Assembly (NCBI RefSeq): GCF_016745275.1
Contig: NZ_JADOEP010000013.1
Coordinates: 1 to 64,000, forward strand
From: Enterococcus sp. BWB1-3
Lineage (GTDB): Bacteria > Bacillota > Bacilli > Lactobacillales > Enterococcaceae
Length of the DNA stretch: 64,000 nt
Direction of reading: 5' to 3'
Below, piece after piece: positions 9,565 through 18,450 of this stretch; the first letter of the stretch is position 1, and each line of letters begins with the position of its first letter. The position numbers and the translations under genes were made by a program. Under the pieces are notes generated by a model. The model did no database searches. It was given only the letters and a program-made list of their open reading frames with translations, and had not been told where the DNA came from.

Positions 9565-10467
9565 TCACAGCCACAAACCTAGCGCAAAAAAGAATACTTG
9601 AGCAAATGCTCCGACTGCCAATATTTTTACTGCACAGCTAAACGTTTTTGACTTTATCTGTTCTTTCAGAAAGCCGCAGGTCTCTTTCCAAACAAAAGGA
9701 ATAACTACCACCGTCAGCAGTAGAGTCATCGGTGCCAGTCCTGCAATAACACTGTAAAAAACTGCAGATAAAGCAATCAACAATAATAAAACAAATAATG
9801 TAAGTGATTTTTTTCTTCCTAAATAGTGCACCAGTGTAAAGCGGTGATTTCTTTCATCCTCATCTAAATCACAGATATTATTTGCCAACATTAGATTGGC
9901 AATCAGACACATATTCGGAAGAGCAATCACAAACACATTGAACAAGCTTTCTCCTGTCCATTGAAAAACCTCAAACGTATTGATATAAACACAAATCAAA
10001 AGAATCATAAAGCCCATCGTAAATCCTGAAAAAAACTCTCCCAAAGGTAAACTGGATAACGGTCTAGGTCCTGAAGAATAAAAAATGCCGACTAGGTAAC
10101 AATAAATTCCCATCCAAAGCAGCGGCCAGCCGACTACTGTTGAAAGTAAAATACCAATCACTGCCGAACTGCAGACCATCCATTGAATCCATTGACGAAT
10201 CATTGATAATGACAATCTTTCTCTACCAATAATGTTCGTTTTTTCTTTATAATCATGTCCCTCTTTAGCATGAAGATAATCATTATAATTATCCAGAATA
10301 TCTACAGCCATGTTAAAAACGATCATTGCTACAAAGTAGATAAGCACATACAATACGTGAACCTGACGATAATGATACCAACTGAAACACAGACCTAAAA
10401 GAAATGGCAAAATACTGGCAGTTTTTGCTTTTAATTCAACTAGCTCAAAAAATATTTCTCTATTCAA
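9565..10467 (-). CDS. menA: 1,4-dihydroxy-2-naphthoate polyprenyltransferase (MenA, UbiA family)
   Basis: A 300-residue integral membrane prenyltransferase with eight to nine helices that attaches the polyprenyl tail to the naphthoate ring to form demethylmenaquinone. The two Asp-rich metal-diphosphate motifs are visible: NMAVDILDNYNDY near residue 50 and NNICDLDEDE near 197. The start is a TTG at 10467 with AGGAG seven bases upstream. Divergence from the polyprenyl diphosphate synthase gene places quinone head and tail enzymes back to back, and ndh lies 88 bp downstream. Other UbiA enzymes (such as heme O synthase) are possible on fold alone, but the neighbours favour MenA. Confidence 0.85.
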   Translation of the reverse strand: MNREIFFELVELKAKTASILPFLLGLCFSWYHYRQVHVLYVLIYFVAMIVFNMAVDILDNYNDYLHAKEGHDYKEKTNIIGRERLSLSMIRQWIQWMVCSSAVIGILLSTVVGWPLLWMGIYCYLVGIFYSSGPRPLSSLPLGEFFSGFTMGFMILLICVYINTFEVFQWTGESLFNVFVIALPNMCLIANLMLANNICDLDEDERNHRFTLVHYLGRKKSLTLFVLLLLIALSAVFYSVIAGLAPMTLLLTVVVIPFVWKETCGFLKEQIKSKTFSCAVKILAVGAFAQVFFFALGLWL

Positions 10468-10595
10468 ACTATACTCCTATCTTCAGCTTTTTATCAAAAA
10501 TTTGCTTTGCAAAGTTTTGATAAGATTTACTGTATTTATTTTGGCTCTTCGTATACAATCAATAGTATTGAGCTATTGAAAGGATTATTTATGTT

Positions 10596-11576
10596 ATGGA
10601 AAAATTTTGGACATATTTCCCATTGATCCAGCAACAGTTAGATGAAACGCGGTTGCTGATCATAGAAAAAGTCAACAGTCGCAACAAAGAGATTAAACAG
10701 GCTTTGGTTGAATTGACCAACTCCGGCGGTAAATTACTGCGCCCGGCTTTTTTCTTTATCTTTACCCAAATGGGAAATGCCGATCAACAAGACCGCCAGC
10801 AGCTGATTAAAATTGCTGCTTCACTTGAGATTTTGCATATGGCAACGTTGATTCATGACGACATTATAGACGATTCTCCATTACGTCGGGGAACACAAAC
10901 CATTCAATCACGTTACGGCAAAGACATTGCAGTATATACAGGGGATCTGCTGTTTACAGAATTCTTTGATTTGCTTGCTGATACTATGAAGAATTCTAAA
11001 TATCTTCAAGTTAACGCACATTCAATGAAGCGCCTGCTGCTTGGCGAGCTAGACCAGATGCATACCCGCTATAACCAAAATATCACGATTACCGATTACT
11101 TACGAAGTGTAAATGGAAAAACGGCTGAGCTTTTTTCATTGAGCTGTCTGGAAGGTGCACACTTTGGTCACGCGTCTAAAGAAATTGAACAGTTGGCTAG
11201 ACGAATCGGGCGTCATATCGGAATTGCCTTTCAGGTTTACGATGATATTCTTGATTATACAGCGACCACAGAAACGTTACAAAAACCGACAATTGAAGAT
11301 ATTGCTCAAGGTGTTTATACACTGCCGCTGATCTTTACCCTGCAGGAACACCCCGCTCTCCTTGCCCCTTACTTAAATAAAAAGGAGCAGCTGACTGCTG
11401 AAGAAGCAGCAGAAGTCGCCTCGATTGTTCAACAACTGGATGGAGTGGAAAAAGCAAAGGAATTCGCTGATCTGATGACCGAAAAAGCCAGACAGGATAT
11501 TGCCAAGCTGCCAAAAAGCACCAGCCGTAAACAGCTGCAGAAACTGACTGAACTATTACTAGTCCGTAAGTACTGA
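10596..11576 (+). CDS. Polyprenyl diphosphate synthase (heptaprenyl synthase component II-like)
   Basis: A 326-residue trans-isoprenyl diphosphate synthase. It carries the first aspartate-rich motif as HDDIIDDSPLRRG near residue 86, the second as QVYDDILDY near 212, and the GGKLLRPA segment near 44. It should build the isoprenoid side chain used by the divergently encoded MenA. No HepS-like small subunit is seen, so it could be a homodimeric chain-elongating enzyme. A second ATG lies five bases upstream in another frame; the chosen start keeps the family N-terminus. Divergent arrangement with menA/ndh suggests a shared intergenic control region at 10468-10595, but I see no confident promoter there. 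Confidence 0.88.
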   Translation: MEKFWTYFPLIQQQLDETRLLIIEKVNSRNKEIKQALVELTNSGGKLLRPAFFFIFTQMGNADQQDRQQLIKIAASLEILHMATLIHDDIIDDSPLRRGTQTIQSRYGKDIAVYTGDLLFTEFFDLLADTMKNSKYLQVNAHSMKRLLLGELDQMHTRYNQNITITDYLRSVNGKTAELFSLSCLEGAHFGHASKEIEQLARRIGRHIGIAFQVYDDILDYTATTETLQKPTIEDIAQGVYTLPLIFTLQEHPALLAPYLNKKEQLTAEEAAEVASIVQQLDGVEKAKEFADLMTEKARQDIAKLPKSTSRKQLQKLTELLLVRKY

Positions 11577-11613
11577 TAATGCCTGATAAAAAGCATGGGG
11601 TATAAACAACTCT

Positions 11614-11650
11614 CATGCTTCCAGGATTGAAGCATGGAAGGGCTTTTTCT
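11614..11650 (+). terminator. Probable terminator of the polyprenyl synthase gene
   Basis: An 8-bp stem CATGCTTC/GAAGCATG (11614-11621 with 11629-11636) is followed within a few bases by GGGCTTTTTC. The spacing between stem and T-run is looser than ideal, and an alternative pairing with an upstream GCATG copy exists. Confidence 0.45.
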
Positions 11651-12260
11651 TTGAATACTCAGCGCATGTATGAACTTGCTTCTACGCTTCTTATCGAATG
11701 CTCGAATCATACAAAGACTGGAACACCGTTTATTCGGTTTTAGGGGTCTCAGACATACTTTTGTCACAGTCCCTAGTGAGAACCACAGAGACAAAACTAA
11801 CAGAGCTTCTACTGGTCCGCAGTCATGAATATACTTGGTAAATACGCAGAGGGGATGTGACAACGCTACGTCGCATCCCCTTAAGCATTGACTAGTAGAT
11901 GATACATGGTACCTGTCTTGTGCTAGAAGCTGGCTGCTTATATCTCTGCGATTAGCTGTCTCCTATTTAAGTTTGAAGACTATCTGCACATTCAGCAGAT
12001 CGTTGTTTCACATACAGCTGTATCTTTGTATCTGGAATAAATTCTGACAAATTTATTCCCATCAGTACTTCGCATACAAGCAGCCTCTTAGCAATGAACA
12101 TAGCTGTTTGTTCATCTATGCATTGGTATGTCTTATATGCCCCTCAAATATACGATGAGCATTCATAGAAGCGTAGAAGCAAGTGACCCCTTCAGCCAAG
12201 CAAAGAGCCGTCACAATCTCTTTTAACTAATGCATTGCTTAATAGATAGATTGCCTGTAC
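11650..12260. repeat. Intergenic interval with degenerate dispersed repeats
   Basis: No gene is supported here. At 11655-11760 the minus strand carries a degenerate copy of the 54-55 bp unit seen at 26768-26876 (GAGCATTCG, AAGCGTAGAAGCAAG), joined to a piece resembling repeat R1 (CCGTTTATTCGG). At 12119-12190 the plus strand has another copy (GCATTGGTATGTCTT then GAGCATTC, AGAAGCGTAGAAGCA). This is a mosaic of decayed repeat elements between convergent genes. Confidence 0.5.
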
Positions 12261-12264
12261 CAGC

Positions 12265-12284
12265 AAAAAAGATGGAAGTTCCAT
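12265..12284 (-). terminator. Weak terminator candidate after the bd exporter genes
   Basis: A short AUGG/CCAU hairpin followed by six T residues on the minus strand lies about 45 nt after the last exporter gene. The stem is too short for confidence. Confidence 0.3.
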
Positions 12285-12328
12285 TTCTTTGACTGTAAAC
12301 GTCGTTATGATTTGAAGCAGTCAGTATA

Positions 12329-14074
12329 CTAATTTAAGCCTTGATCAATTCTATACAGCATTTGGAAATGCCGGTTTCCTGTCATCAATTCTTCAGGTGT
12401 TCCGCTCATCATCAACTGACCATCCTCAATAAAAATTATCCGATCCATTTTTTGTACACTCTGCAGGTGATGTGTAATCCAGATGATCGTTTTATCCTCA
12501 AGTACATCAAAAAAGGTTGTTAACAGTTTTTGCTCTGTAATTGGATCCAGTCCTGTTGTCGGCTCATCAAGCAGAACAACTGGCGTATCCTGCAGAAGAA
12601 TCCTGGCCAGTGCAAGTCGATGCCGCTCTCCTCCGGAAAAGCGGAGTCCGGCTTCATCCACCATTGTCTGCAATCCATCAGGCAGCTGCTGAACCATTTT
12701 CTTAAGTCCAACTAATTCCAGAACATGCCAGACCTCTTCTTCACTTGCTGATTCCTTACCAATTCTAAGATTATTGAGGATCGTTGTATGGAACAGATAC
12801 GGTTTTTGTTGAATTACCCCGATATATTCTGTAATAGAATCCCCTAGTTGGTCTGCCGGCACACCGCCAATCAGCATTTCTCCCTGAGTCGGCTGAAGGT
12901 CCCCTCTTATTAAAGAGGCCAGCGTACTTTTCCCAGAACCACTGCGCCCTAAAATCGCCAGTTTCTCTTTTTCTGGAATCTCAAGCGACAGATTGCTCAG
13001 CACAGTCCGTGAAGCATTCTGATACGCAAAGGTCAGCTGTCTGGCCTCTATCTTTGTTGAATTCGGGTTTGACGCAGCGGCTTCTTTTGCTCCTTCCACT
13101 TCCGGAAGCTCATTCAAACGTGAAATGGAATCTTTATAAATTGTCGTTTCCTGAGCCGCATCCGACAATGGAGCAAACGCATCAATCAAAGGAAAAACAG
13201 TTAATACAAATGCTGCTATCCAATTAGCGGCACCACCATGATTTCCTGGAAAGCGAGTGCCTGCCCAGATTAGCACAGCAAGTGCAATCATACCAAAGAA
13301 CAGCTGAAACACAACATCTCTTCTGCGATCAAACTTCTTAATTTCTCCATCAATCTCACGCAGTTCCTTTTCCTTCTCTTCGTAGGAAAGAACAAATTCC
13401 GAACCCCGCTGACTGAAAACCCAATCAGAGACGCCCAAAATATTATCCGTCAAAATTTTATACAATTGATTTTTTGTTCCTTTCTGTCGCTCCTGTCTGG
13501 CGCCGTTCACCAGTACAGACAATATCGGCAGGAGAACAACCGTTACGCCTAAAAGAAGAAGCATACAAAGAGCAAACCACCAGGAAAAGAAGCCCAAGCC
13601 AATCACAATAACTACATACAGCAATCCTGCAATAATCATTGGAAAGATTGTTCTCAAATACAAATTCTGCAAATGATTGATATCTTCTGAAAGCAGTCCC
13701 AGAATATCTCCGGTTTGATAATTTGATTTAAGAAACATTGCATCTTTTTCCAAAACCCGATACAGCTTCAAACGCAGATCAGAAGTCATTTTCAATACCC
13801 AGTTATGGCTGACCAGGCGCTCAACATAGCGGAAAACAGGACGACTGATACCAAACGCTCTTGTCAAAACAATCGGAATATAAATCAGCAAAATGTTCTC
13901 AGGCAATGAAGCTGCCCGGCTGATTAAATAACCTGAATTGAACATCAGAGCACCAGCACTGAAGAAGGTGAGGAAACCTAAAAAAATTGCCAGCATCAGC
14001 AGTCCTTTATATTTTTTTAAAAACGGTCGAACCCACTGATCCTGCTGCCCATTGTCAGTCATTGACAGTTTCAT
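12329..14074 (-). CDS. cydC: Heterodimeric ABC exporter subunit, CydC type (cytochrome bd assembly)
   Basis: A 581-residue half-transporter with an N-terminal six-helix exporter domain (about residues 20-310) and a C-terminal ATPase: Walker A LGRSGSGKS near 370, signature FSGGERHR, Walker B VVLLDEPTTGLD. The family segment RYVERLVSHNWVLKMTSDLR is characteristic of E. coli-type CydC. With the upstream gene it forms the thiol/heme-linked exporter needed to assemble cytochrome bd. Gram-positive literature often calls this second gene cydD because of order in cydABCD; the symbol here follows sequence type. The start ATG follows GGGGGGAAG and overlaps the previous gene by 20 bp, so the pair is translationally coupled. 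Confidence 0.88.
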   Translation of the reverse strand: MKLSMTDNGQQDQWVRPFLKKYKGLLMLAIFLGFLTFFSAGALMFNSGYLISRAASLPENILLIYIPIVLTRAFGISRPVFRYVERLVSHNWVLKMTSDLRLKLYRVLEKDAMFLKSNYQTGDILGLLSEDINHLQNLYLRTIFPMIIAGLLYVVIVIGLGFFSWWFALCMLLLLGVTVVLLPILSVLVNGARQERQKGTKNQLYKILTDNILGVSDWVFSQRGSEFVLSYEEKEKELREIDGEIKKFDRRRDVVFQLFFGMIALAVLIWAGTRFPGNHGGAANWIAAFVLTVFPLIDAFAPLSDAAQETTIYKDSISRLNELPEVEGAKEAAASNPNSTKIEARQLTFAYQNASRTVLSNLSLEIPEKEKLAILGRSGSGKSTLASLIRGDLQPTQGEMLIGGVPADQLGDSITEYIGVIQQKPYLFHTTILNNLRIGKESASEEEVWHVLELVGLKKMVQQLPDGLQTMVDEAGLRFSGGERHRLALARILLQDTPVVLLDEPTTGLDPITEQKLLTTFFDVLEDKTIIWITHHLQSVQKMDRIIFIEDGQLMMSGTPEELMTGNRHFQMLYRIDQGLN

Positions 14075-15797
14075 TTGCTTCCCCCCTCATTTCTTTAGTC
14101 AACGCTACGTAATACCCTTCTTTTTCCATAAGCTCATCCAGCGTTCCTGCTTCAACCAGCATCCCTTCATCCATGACTAAAATATAGTCCATCTCTTTCA
14201 TCCAGTGAAGACGGTGAGTGGCAAAGAAAACCAGATGATCTTCTATTAACGGCAGCATTTTATCTTTAATCTCAACTTCGGTTTCAATATCCAAATGTGC
14301 AGTTGGTTCGTCAAATACCAAAATACGGCGTTCCTGATCCAAAAATGCTCTTGCCAAGGCAATACGCTGCGCCTGACCACCGCTGAACATTCGTCCGCTT
14401 TCGCCAATAACCGTCTCTATTCCTTCCGGAAGCTCCGCTACCAACTCTGTCAATCCGACTAAGTCAATCACATGCATAATTTCCTGATCAGAAGCTGCCG
14501 GTGTATAAAATCGAATGTTATTTGCCAGTGTATCCTGAAAAATATAAGGAGACTGCGGAATATAGAGCATTTGTTTCTGCCAGTCCTTTTGATTTAAATG
14601 AGACATCCCTTCTCCATTAATAGCAAAGCAAGAATTGTCCGGAGCAAGAAAGCCGTTCAATAAATTTATAAGTGTAGATTTGCCCGAACCGCTGGAACCG
14701 ATAATTCCAATTTTTTGAAACCCCCGAACAGAAAATTCTACCTCTTTCAGCGCAGGAAAATCACTCTGTCCATAGGTAAAATTAAGCTTATTGACTGTCA
14801 GCTGATCATTCCTTGTCCAAGTTGATAAGTTTAACTGATCTGTATCCATTATTTCAGGAAGATTCATAATTGCTTGAATCGCCTGAAAGGAATTTTTTCC
14901 ATCAAGAGTTGCATGGTAGTCACCTGCAAAATCTCTGACCGGAAGAAAAAATTCCGGAGCTAGAATCAGGGTGGTCAATGCAGGGAACAGCAGAATCTGT
15001 CCATTAAGCAATGCCAGTCCCAAGAAGACTGCGACCACTGCGACAGAAAGTGTTGTAAAAAAGTCCAGTGCAAAGGTCGATAAAATTGCTATTTTCAAAG
15101 TCCCCATTGTTGCTTCCCTAAACCGCTCACTGGTAGCATAGATGCTTCTAGCATAATTCTTGCTCAATCCGAACAGTTTTAATGTATCCAATCCTCTCAG
15201 AGAATCGATGAAATGATTAGACAGCAGCTGAAAGGCTTTATATTGCTTATCTGCTTTACTTTGAGCTGCATACCCCAGAATAATCATAAAAATAATGATG
15301 ATGGGAAAAACAATCAGCAATACAGCAGCTGATCGAAGGTCCAAAGTAAACAGGAAGATCAGGATGATCCATGGAATCACCATCATGTTGATTATTTTCA
15401 TTAAAATCAGCTGCAGATAATTTTCTGTCTGATGAATACCCTCCAATGCCATGGTTACCATGTTGCCGGTCCCCTCTTCCTGCACAACAACAGGGCCAAG
15501 ACGAAACACCTTGGATAAAAGTGCTGCTCTTAACTCACTGGAGCGCTTGTAGCTGAACGTATCCAAAAGCTTGTCCCGGAAAAAAGTGATCATATGACGA
15601 CCGCTGTAAAATAAAAAAAACAGGAGCATGGACAGCCCCTGCTCCTGTAACTGTCCGCCATTCCAAAGCCTAGTAACTGCTTTGGCCAAATAATAAGCCT
15701 GCCCAATAATAAACACTGCTTGCAGGAAAGCAGCCCCTGCAAGCAATAGCATTACTTTTTTTATCTCAGGCATTTTTAAAATTGCCTTATCTATCAT
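14055..15797 (-). CDS. cydD: Heterodimeric ABC exporter subunit, CydD type (cytochrome bd assembly)
   Basis: A 580-residue ABC half-exporter: six transmembrane helices to about residue 310, then an ATPase with Walker A IGSSGSGKS, signature FSGGQAQR and Walker B ILVFDEPTAHLD. It partners the following CydC-type subunit to export a reductant, or otherwise support heme insertion into cytochrome bd. The open frame extends upstream into cydB, but the ATG at 15797 gives an ATGA overlap with the cydB stop and a family-like N-terminus. This gene is named cydC in gene-order nomenclature for Gram-positive cydABCD operons. Confidence 0.88.
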   Translation of the reverse strand: MIDKAILKMPEIKKVMLLLAGAAFLQAVFIIGQAYYLAKAVTRLWNGGQLQEQGLSMLLFFLFYSGRHMITFFRDKLLDTFSYKRSSELRAALLSKVFRLGPVVVQEEGTGNMVTMALEGIHQTENYLQLILMKIINMMVIPWIILIFLFTLDLRSAAVLLIVFPIIIIFMIILGYAAQSKADKQYKAFQLLSNHFIDSLRGLDTLKLFGLSKNYARSIYATSERFREATMGTLKIAILSTFALDFFTTLSVAVVAVFLGLALLNGQILLFPALTTLILAPEFFLPVRDFAGDYHATLDGKNSFQAIQAIMNLPEIMDTDQLNLSTWTRNDQLTVNKLNFTYGQSDFPALKEVEFSVRGFQKIGIIGSSGSGKSTLINLLNGFLAPDNSCFAINGEGMSHLNQKDWQKQMLYIPQSPYIFQDTLANNIRFYTPAASDQEIMHVIDLVGLTELVAELPEGIETVIGESGRMFSGGQAQRIALARAFLDQERRILVFDEPTAHLDIETEVEIKDKMLPLIEDHLVFFATHRLHWMKEMDYILVMDEGMLVEAGTLDELMEKEGYYVALTKEMRGEANETVND

Positions 15798-16819
15798 TCG
15801 CCATACCCCGTATGTGTCGGCAGATTGGAAACACGTTTTCTGAAGACATGATACGTCCAACCTGTATACACCAGTACAAATGGCAAAATACTCAACGAAA
15901 TCCAAGACATGATTTTCAGTGTGTATGGGCTGCTGGATGCTGTTTCAATCAACAGATCGTTGGAAGCTCCTAAAGAGCTGATCATTACTCGAGGGAACAA
16001 CCCACTGAATAATAATGCAACAAGAAGAATCATGGTCAAACCGCTGGCAACAAACGCAAGTAGTTCCTTTTGCTTGAAGACACTGATATTTGCAACTACA
16101 GTCAAGCTTACAATTCCCACAAGCAAAATCAGTGTAGTCATCAAATGACGGTCAAAAAAGTCTGTATTGAAGTACAGTAATACAGCAAAAACAACTAAGC
16201 CGACATAAAGAATCCCATATAAAAACTGTGCATAGTTTCTCGCACGATGTCTGATATCACCATCGGTTTTTAAAGCAATATAGTTCAGTCCATGCAGATA
16301 GCACAATAATGTCAATGCAACTCCGCCAACTAAAGAAAATAGATTGATATAATCTGAGAAGCCTGCTGTCATATTGCCTGCTGAATCAATCGGCATTCCC
16401 TGAATCATACTGATAAATAGAATACCAAAGAAAAACGGCACAATAAAACTGCCTATCGACAAAGTCCAATTCCAGACATTTCTCATTTTTCCTTCCGGCA
16501 TCCGATGACGAAATTCAAAAGAGACACCTCGAATAATCAAACCTATTAAAATAATGAATAAAATTAGATAGTAGCCGCTGAACAAAGAGGCATACCAGTA
16601 TGGAAATGATGCAAACATTGCGCCGCCTGCAGTCAGCAGCCAGACTTCATTTCCATCCCAAACAGGTCCAATAGTCTCAACGATCTGATTTTTTTCTCCA
16701 TCATTATGTGTCAGAGTCTGAACAGCCATTCCAACTCCAAAGTCAAAGCCTTCCAAAAAGAAGAAGCCTGAGAAAAGTACCCCAATCAGTACATACCATA
16801 ATAACTGCAAATTACTCAT
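15794..16819 (-). CDS. cydB: Cytochrome d ubiquinol oxidase subunit II
   Basis: A 341-residue membrane protein with eight to nine helices; it pairs with CydA in the bd-type quinol oxidase, which reduces O2 to water at the cell membrane. The N-terminal helix region LLWYVLIGVLFSGFFFLEGFDFGVGM and the following GPVWDGNEVWLLTAGGAMFA are hallmark CydB sequences. Its ATG directly follows the cydA stop codon, with an AGGAGG-type site inside the end of cydA, and its stop overlaps the exporter gene start. In enterococci the enzyme needs external heme; no heme synthesis genes are visible here. Confidence 0.95.
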   Translation of the reverse strand: MSNLQLLWYVLIGVLFSGFFFLEGFDFGVGMAVQTLTHNDGEKNQIVETIGPVWDGNEVWLLTAGGAMFASFPYWYASLFSGYYLILFIILIGLIIRGVSFEFRHRMPEGKMRNVWNWTLSIGSFIVPFFFGILFISMIQGMPIDSAGNMTAGFSDYINLFSLVGGVALTLLCYLHGLNYIALKTDGDIRHRARNYAQFLYGILYVGLVVFAVLLYFNTDFFDRHLMTTLILLVGIVSLTVVANISVFKQKELLAFVASGLTMILLVALLFSGLFPRVMISSLGASNDLLIETASSSPYTLKIMSWISLSILPFVLVYTGWTYHVFRKRVSNLPTHTGYGE

Positions 16820-18229
16820 TTAATTAAAAACCTCCTTATCAAAAGGATCAGAAGAAGCTGTTTGTTTTTGCACCAGCATCTTTTCCTCATAATCAGGTCC
16901 CTTTTTCAATTCTCTGATAACCAGATAGATCATTACAGAAGCCAAACCAGCAAACAAAACGAAGTAAACAATATTTGAAATCAGCAGTGAAGTCACTGAT
17001 ACGTTTGGTGAAACACTATCTTCGATTTTAAATAATCCGTAAACCGTCCAAGGATAACGTCCCAGTTCAGTAATCAGCCAACCAGCTGTATTTGCCAAAA
17101 ACGGTGCAAAGGTGCACAGCCCCATAATCCACAGCATCCAGCGTTTCTCATAGAGAGAGGGTTTCTTTTTACGGGTAAAAAATAGTCCCAGTGCTGACAC
17201 CAGCAGCATCAGCATACCGAAGCCGGCCATCACACGGAAGCTCCAGAACAGTGTATTCACCGGAGGGAAATAATTGTCTTCCCCATATTCTTCAATCAGC
17301 TTCCTATTGACAGTATCCATCCCATCGACTGATCCTGAAGGTTTATTATAAGACAAGATACTCAGCATATATGGAATTTTAATCCCAAAAACCTGCTTGC
17401 GGTTGGCTTCATCTGCCCAGCCAATTAACGTCCAGGCTGCCGGATCTCCAGAGTCTTCATACTCTCCTTCCATTGCCGCAAATTTCATCGGCTGATCATC
17501 AAGGAGAGCTTTCATCTGCATATCTCCTGTTCCCAGCACAAAAAGAGCACCAAACAATGTGATAACCAATCCTAAACGCATGGAAGGTTTGTGAAACTCG
17601 ACATCTCTTTTCTTTAAAATCTGAAAAGCAGCCAATCCGGCTACGATCATTCCGCCCATTGTAATTGCTCCCGCAATCACGTGAGTAAACTCATATAAAA
17701 CCTGATGGCTGGTTAGCAGCGCGCCAAAATCAGTCATTTCTGCACGGCCATTATTAAGTGTATAACCCACAGGATGCTGCATAAAGCTGTTGGCTACCAG
17801 TATCCAAAATGCTGACATCATAGAAGAAATGGTTACGAGCCAAATAAACAATAAATGCAGTTTCGGTTTTACTCTATCCCAGGTAAAAATCCATAAGCCT
17901 AAAAAGGTTGACTCCATAAAGAAAGCCAGCAACGCTTCAACAGCTAACGGTGCTCCAAAAATATCCCCGACAAAACGAGAGTAATCAGACCAGTTCATAC
18001 CAAACTGGAATTCCTGAATAATCCCTGTCACCACACCAACTGCAAAGCTTAAGAGAAAAATATTTCCCCAAAATTTTGCCATTTTTCGATAACGTTCATC
18101 TTTTTTCCATACATACATTGATTCCATAATTGCCACAACAAGAGCGACCCCAATAGAAAACGGTACAAAGAAAAAGTGAAAAACCGTAGTCATCCCAAAT
18201 TGAAATCTCGCTAAAGTAACAATATCCAT
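16820..18229 (-). CDS. cydA: Cytochrome d ubiquinol oxidase subunit I
   Basis: The 469-residue catalytic subunit carrying hemes b558, b595 and d. The N-terminal ARFQFGMTTVFHFFFVPFSIG includes the histidine axial ligand near residue 18. The quinol-binding Q-loop is of the short Gram-positive kind, and the GRYPWTVYGL segment near 395 is conserved. The ATG has a strong GGAGGGGG ribosome site. It is the first gene of cydA-cydB-cydD-cydC, all overlapping or abutting. The region upstream carries a TTGACA box and a Fur/PerR-like palindrome (separate entry), which may couple expression to oxidative or metal status. Confidence 0.95.
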   Translation of the reverse strand: MDIVTLARFQFGMTTVFHFFFVPFSIGVALVVAIMESMYVWKKDERYRKMAKFWGNIFLLSFAVGVVTGIIQEFQFGMNWSDYSRFVGDIFGAPLAVEALLAFFMESTFLGLWIFTWDRVKPKLHLLFIWLVTISSMMSAFWILVANSFMQHPVGYTLNNGRAEMTDFGALLTSHQVLYEFTHVIAGAITMGGMIVAGLAAFQILKKRDVEFHKPSMRLGLVITLFGALFVLGTGDMQMKALLDDQPMKFAAMEGEYEDSGDPAAWTLIGWADEANRKQVFGIKIPYMLSILSYNKPSGSVDGMDTVNRKLIEEYGEDNYFPPVNTLFWSFRVMAGFGMLMLLVSALGLFFTRKKKPSLYEKRWMLWIMGLCTFAPFLANTAGWLITELGRYPWTVYGLFKIEDSVSPNVSVTSLLISNIVYFVLFAGLASVMIYLVIRELKKGPDYEEKMLVQKQTASSDPFDKEVFN

Positions 18230-18281
18230 AAAAATCCCCCTCCTAATCTCTGTTTTTCCTTCAATTAAGAAAAACTTTACT

Positions 18282-18305
18282 AAATAATCATTATAATGAT
18301 GTCAA
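18282..18305 (-). promoter_or_regulatory. cydA promoter -35 with PerR/Fur-like palindrome
   Basis: On the minus strand a perfect TTGACA (18300-18305) is followed at once by TTATAATGATTATTT (18282-18296), which matches the 15-bp PerR box TTATAATNATTATAA at 13 positions. Position 18287-18300 is also a perfect 14-bp palindrome. The -10 is not obvious. A site overlapping the core promoter would fit repression by a Fur-family regulator; this is an inference from consensus similarity. Confidence 0.4.
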
Positions 18306-18450
18306 TTCGAGTATACTCCTTTAAACAGAAAAGTACCAAATATTTGTTAAAAAATTTCAACTTTTTACCTAGTTCTATTCAAGGATTTGAATGGATACGG
18401 TCTTTTATAAAAATAAAAGAACCCGACAAGGCTGAAAAAAGTACGCTTTT

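Noticed and set aside
11429-11863. Minus-strand ORF of 144 codons after the polyprenyl synthase
   Set aside because: Half is antisense to the synthase end and half runs through repeats; Cys/Ser-rich composition typical of a shadow frame.
18344-18360. Rex operator upstream of cydA
   Set aside because: TTGTTAAAAAATTTCAA is only a loose half-match to TTGTGAAATAATTTCACAA and lies far from the start; not strong enough to list.
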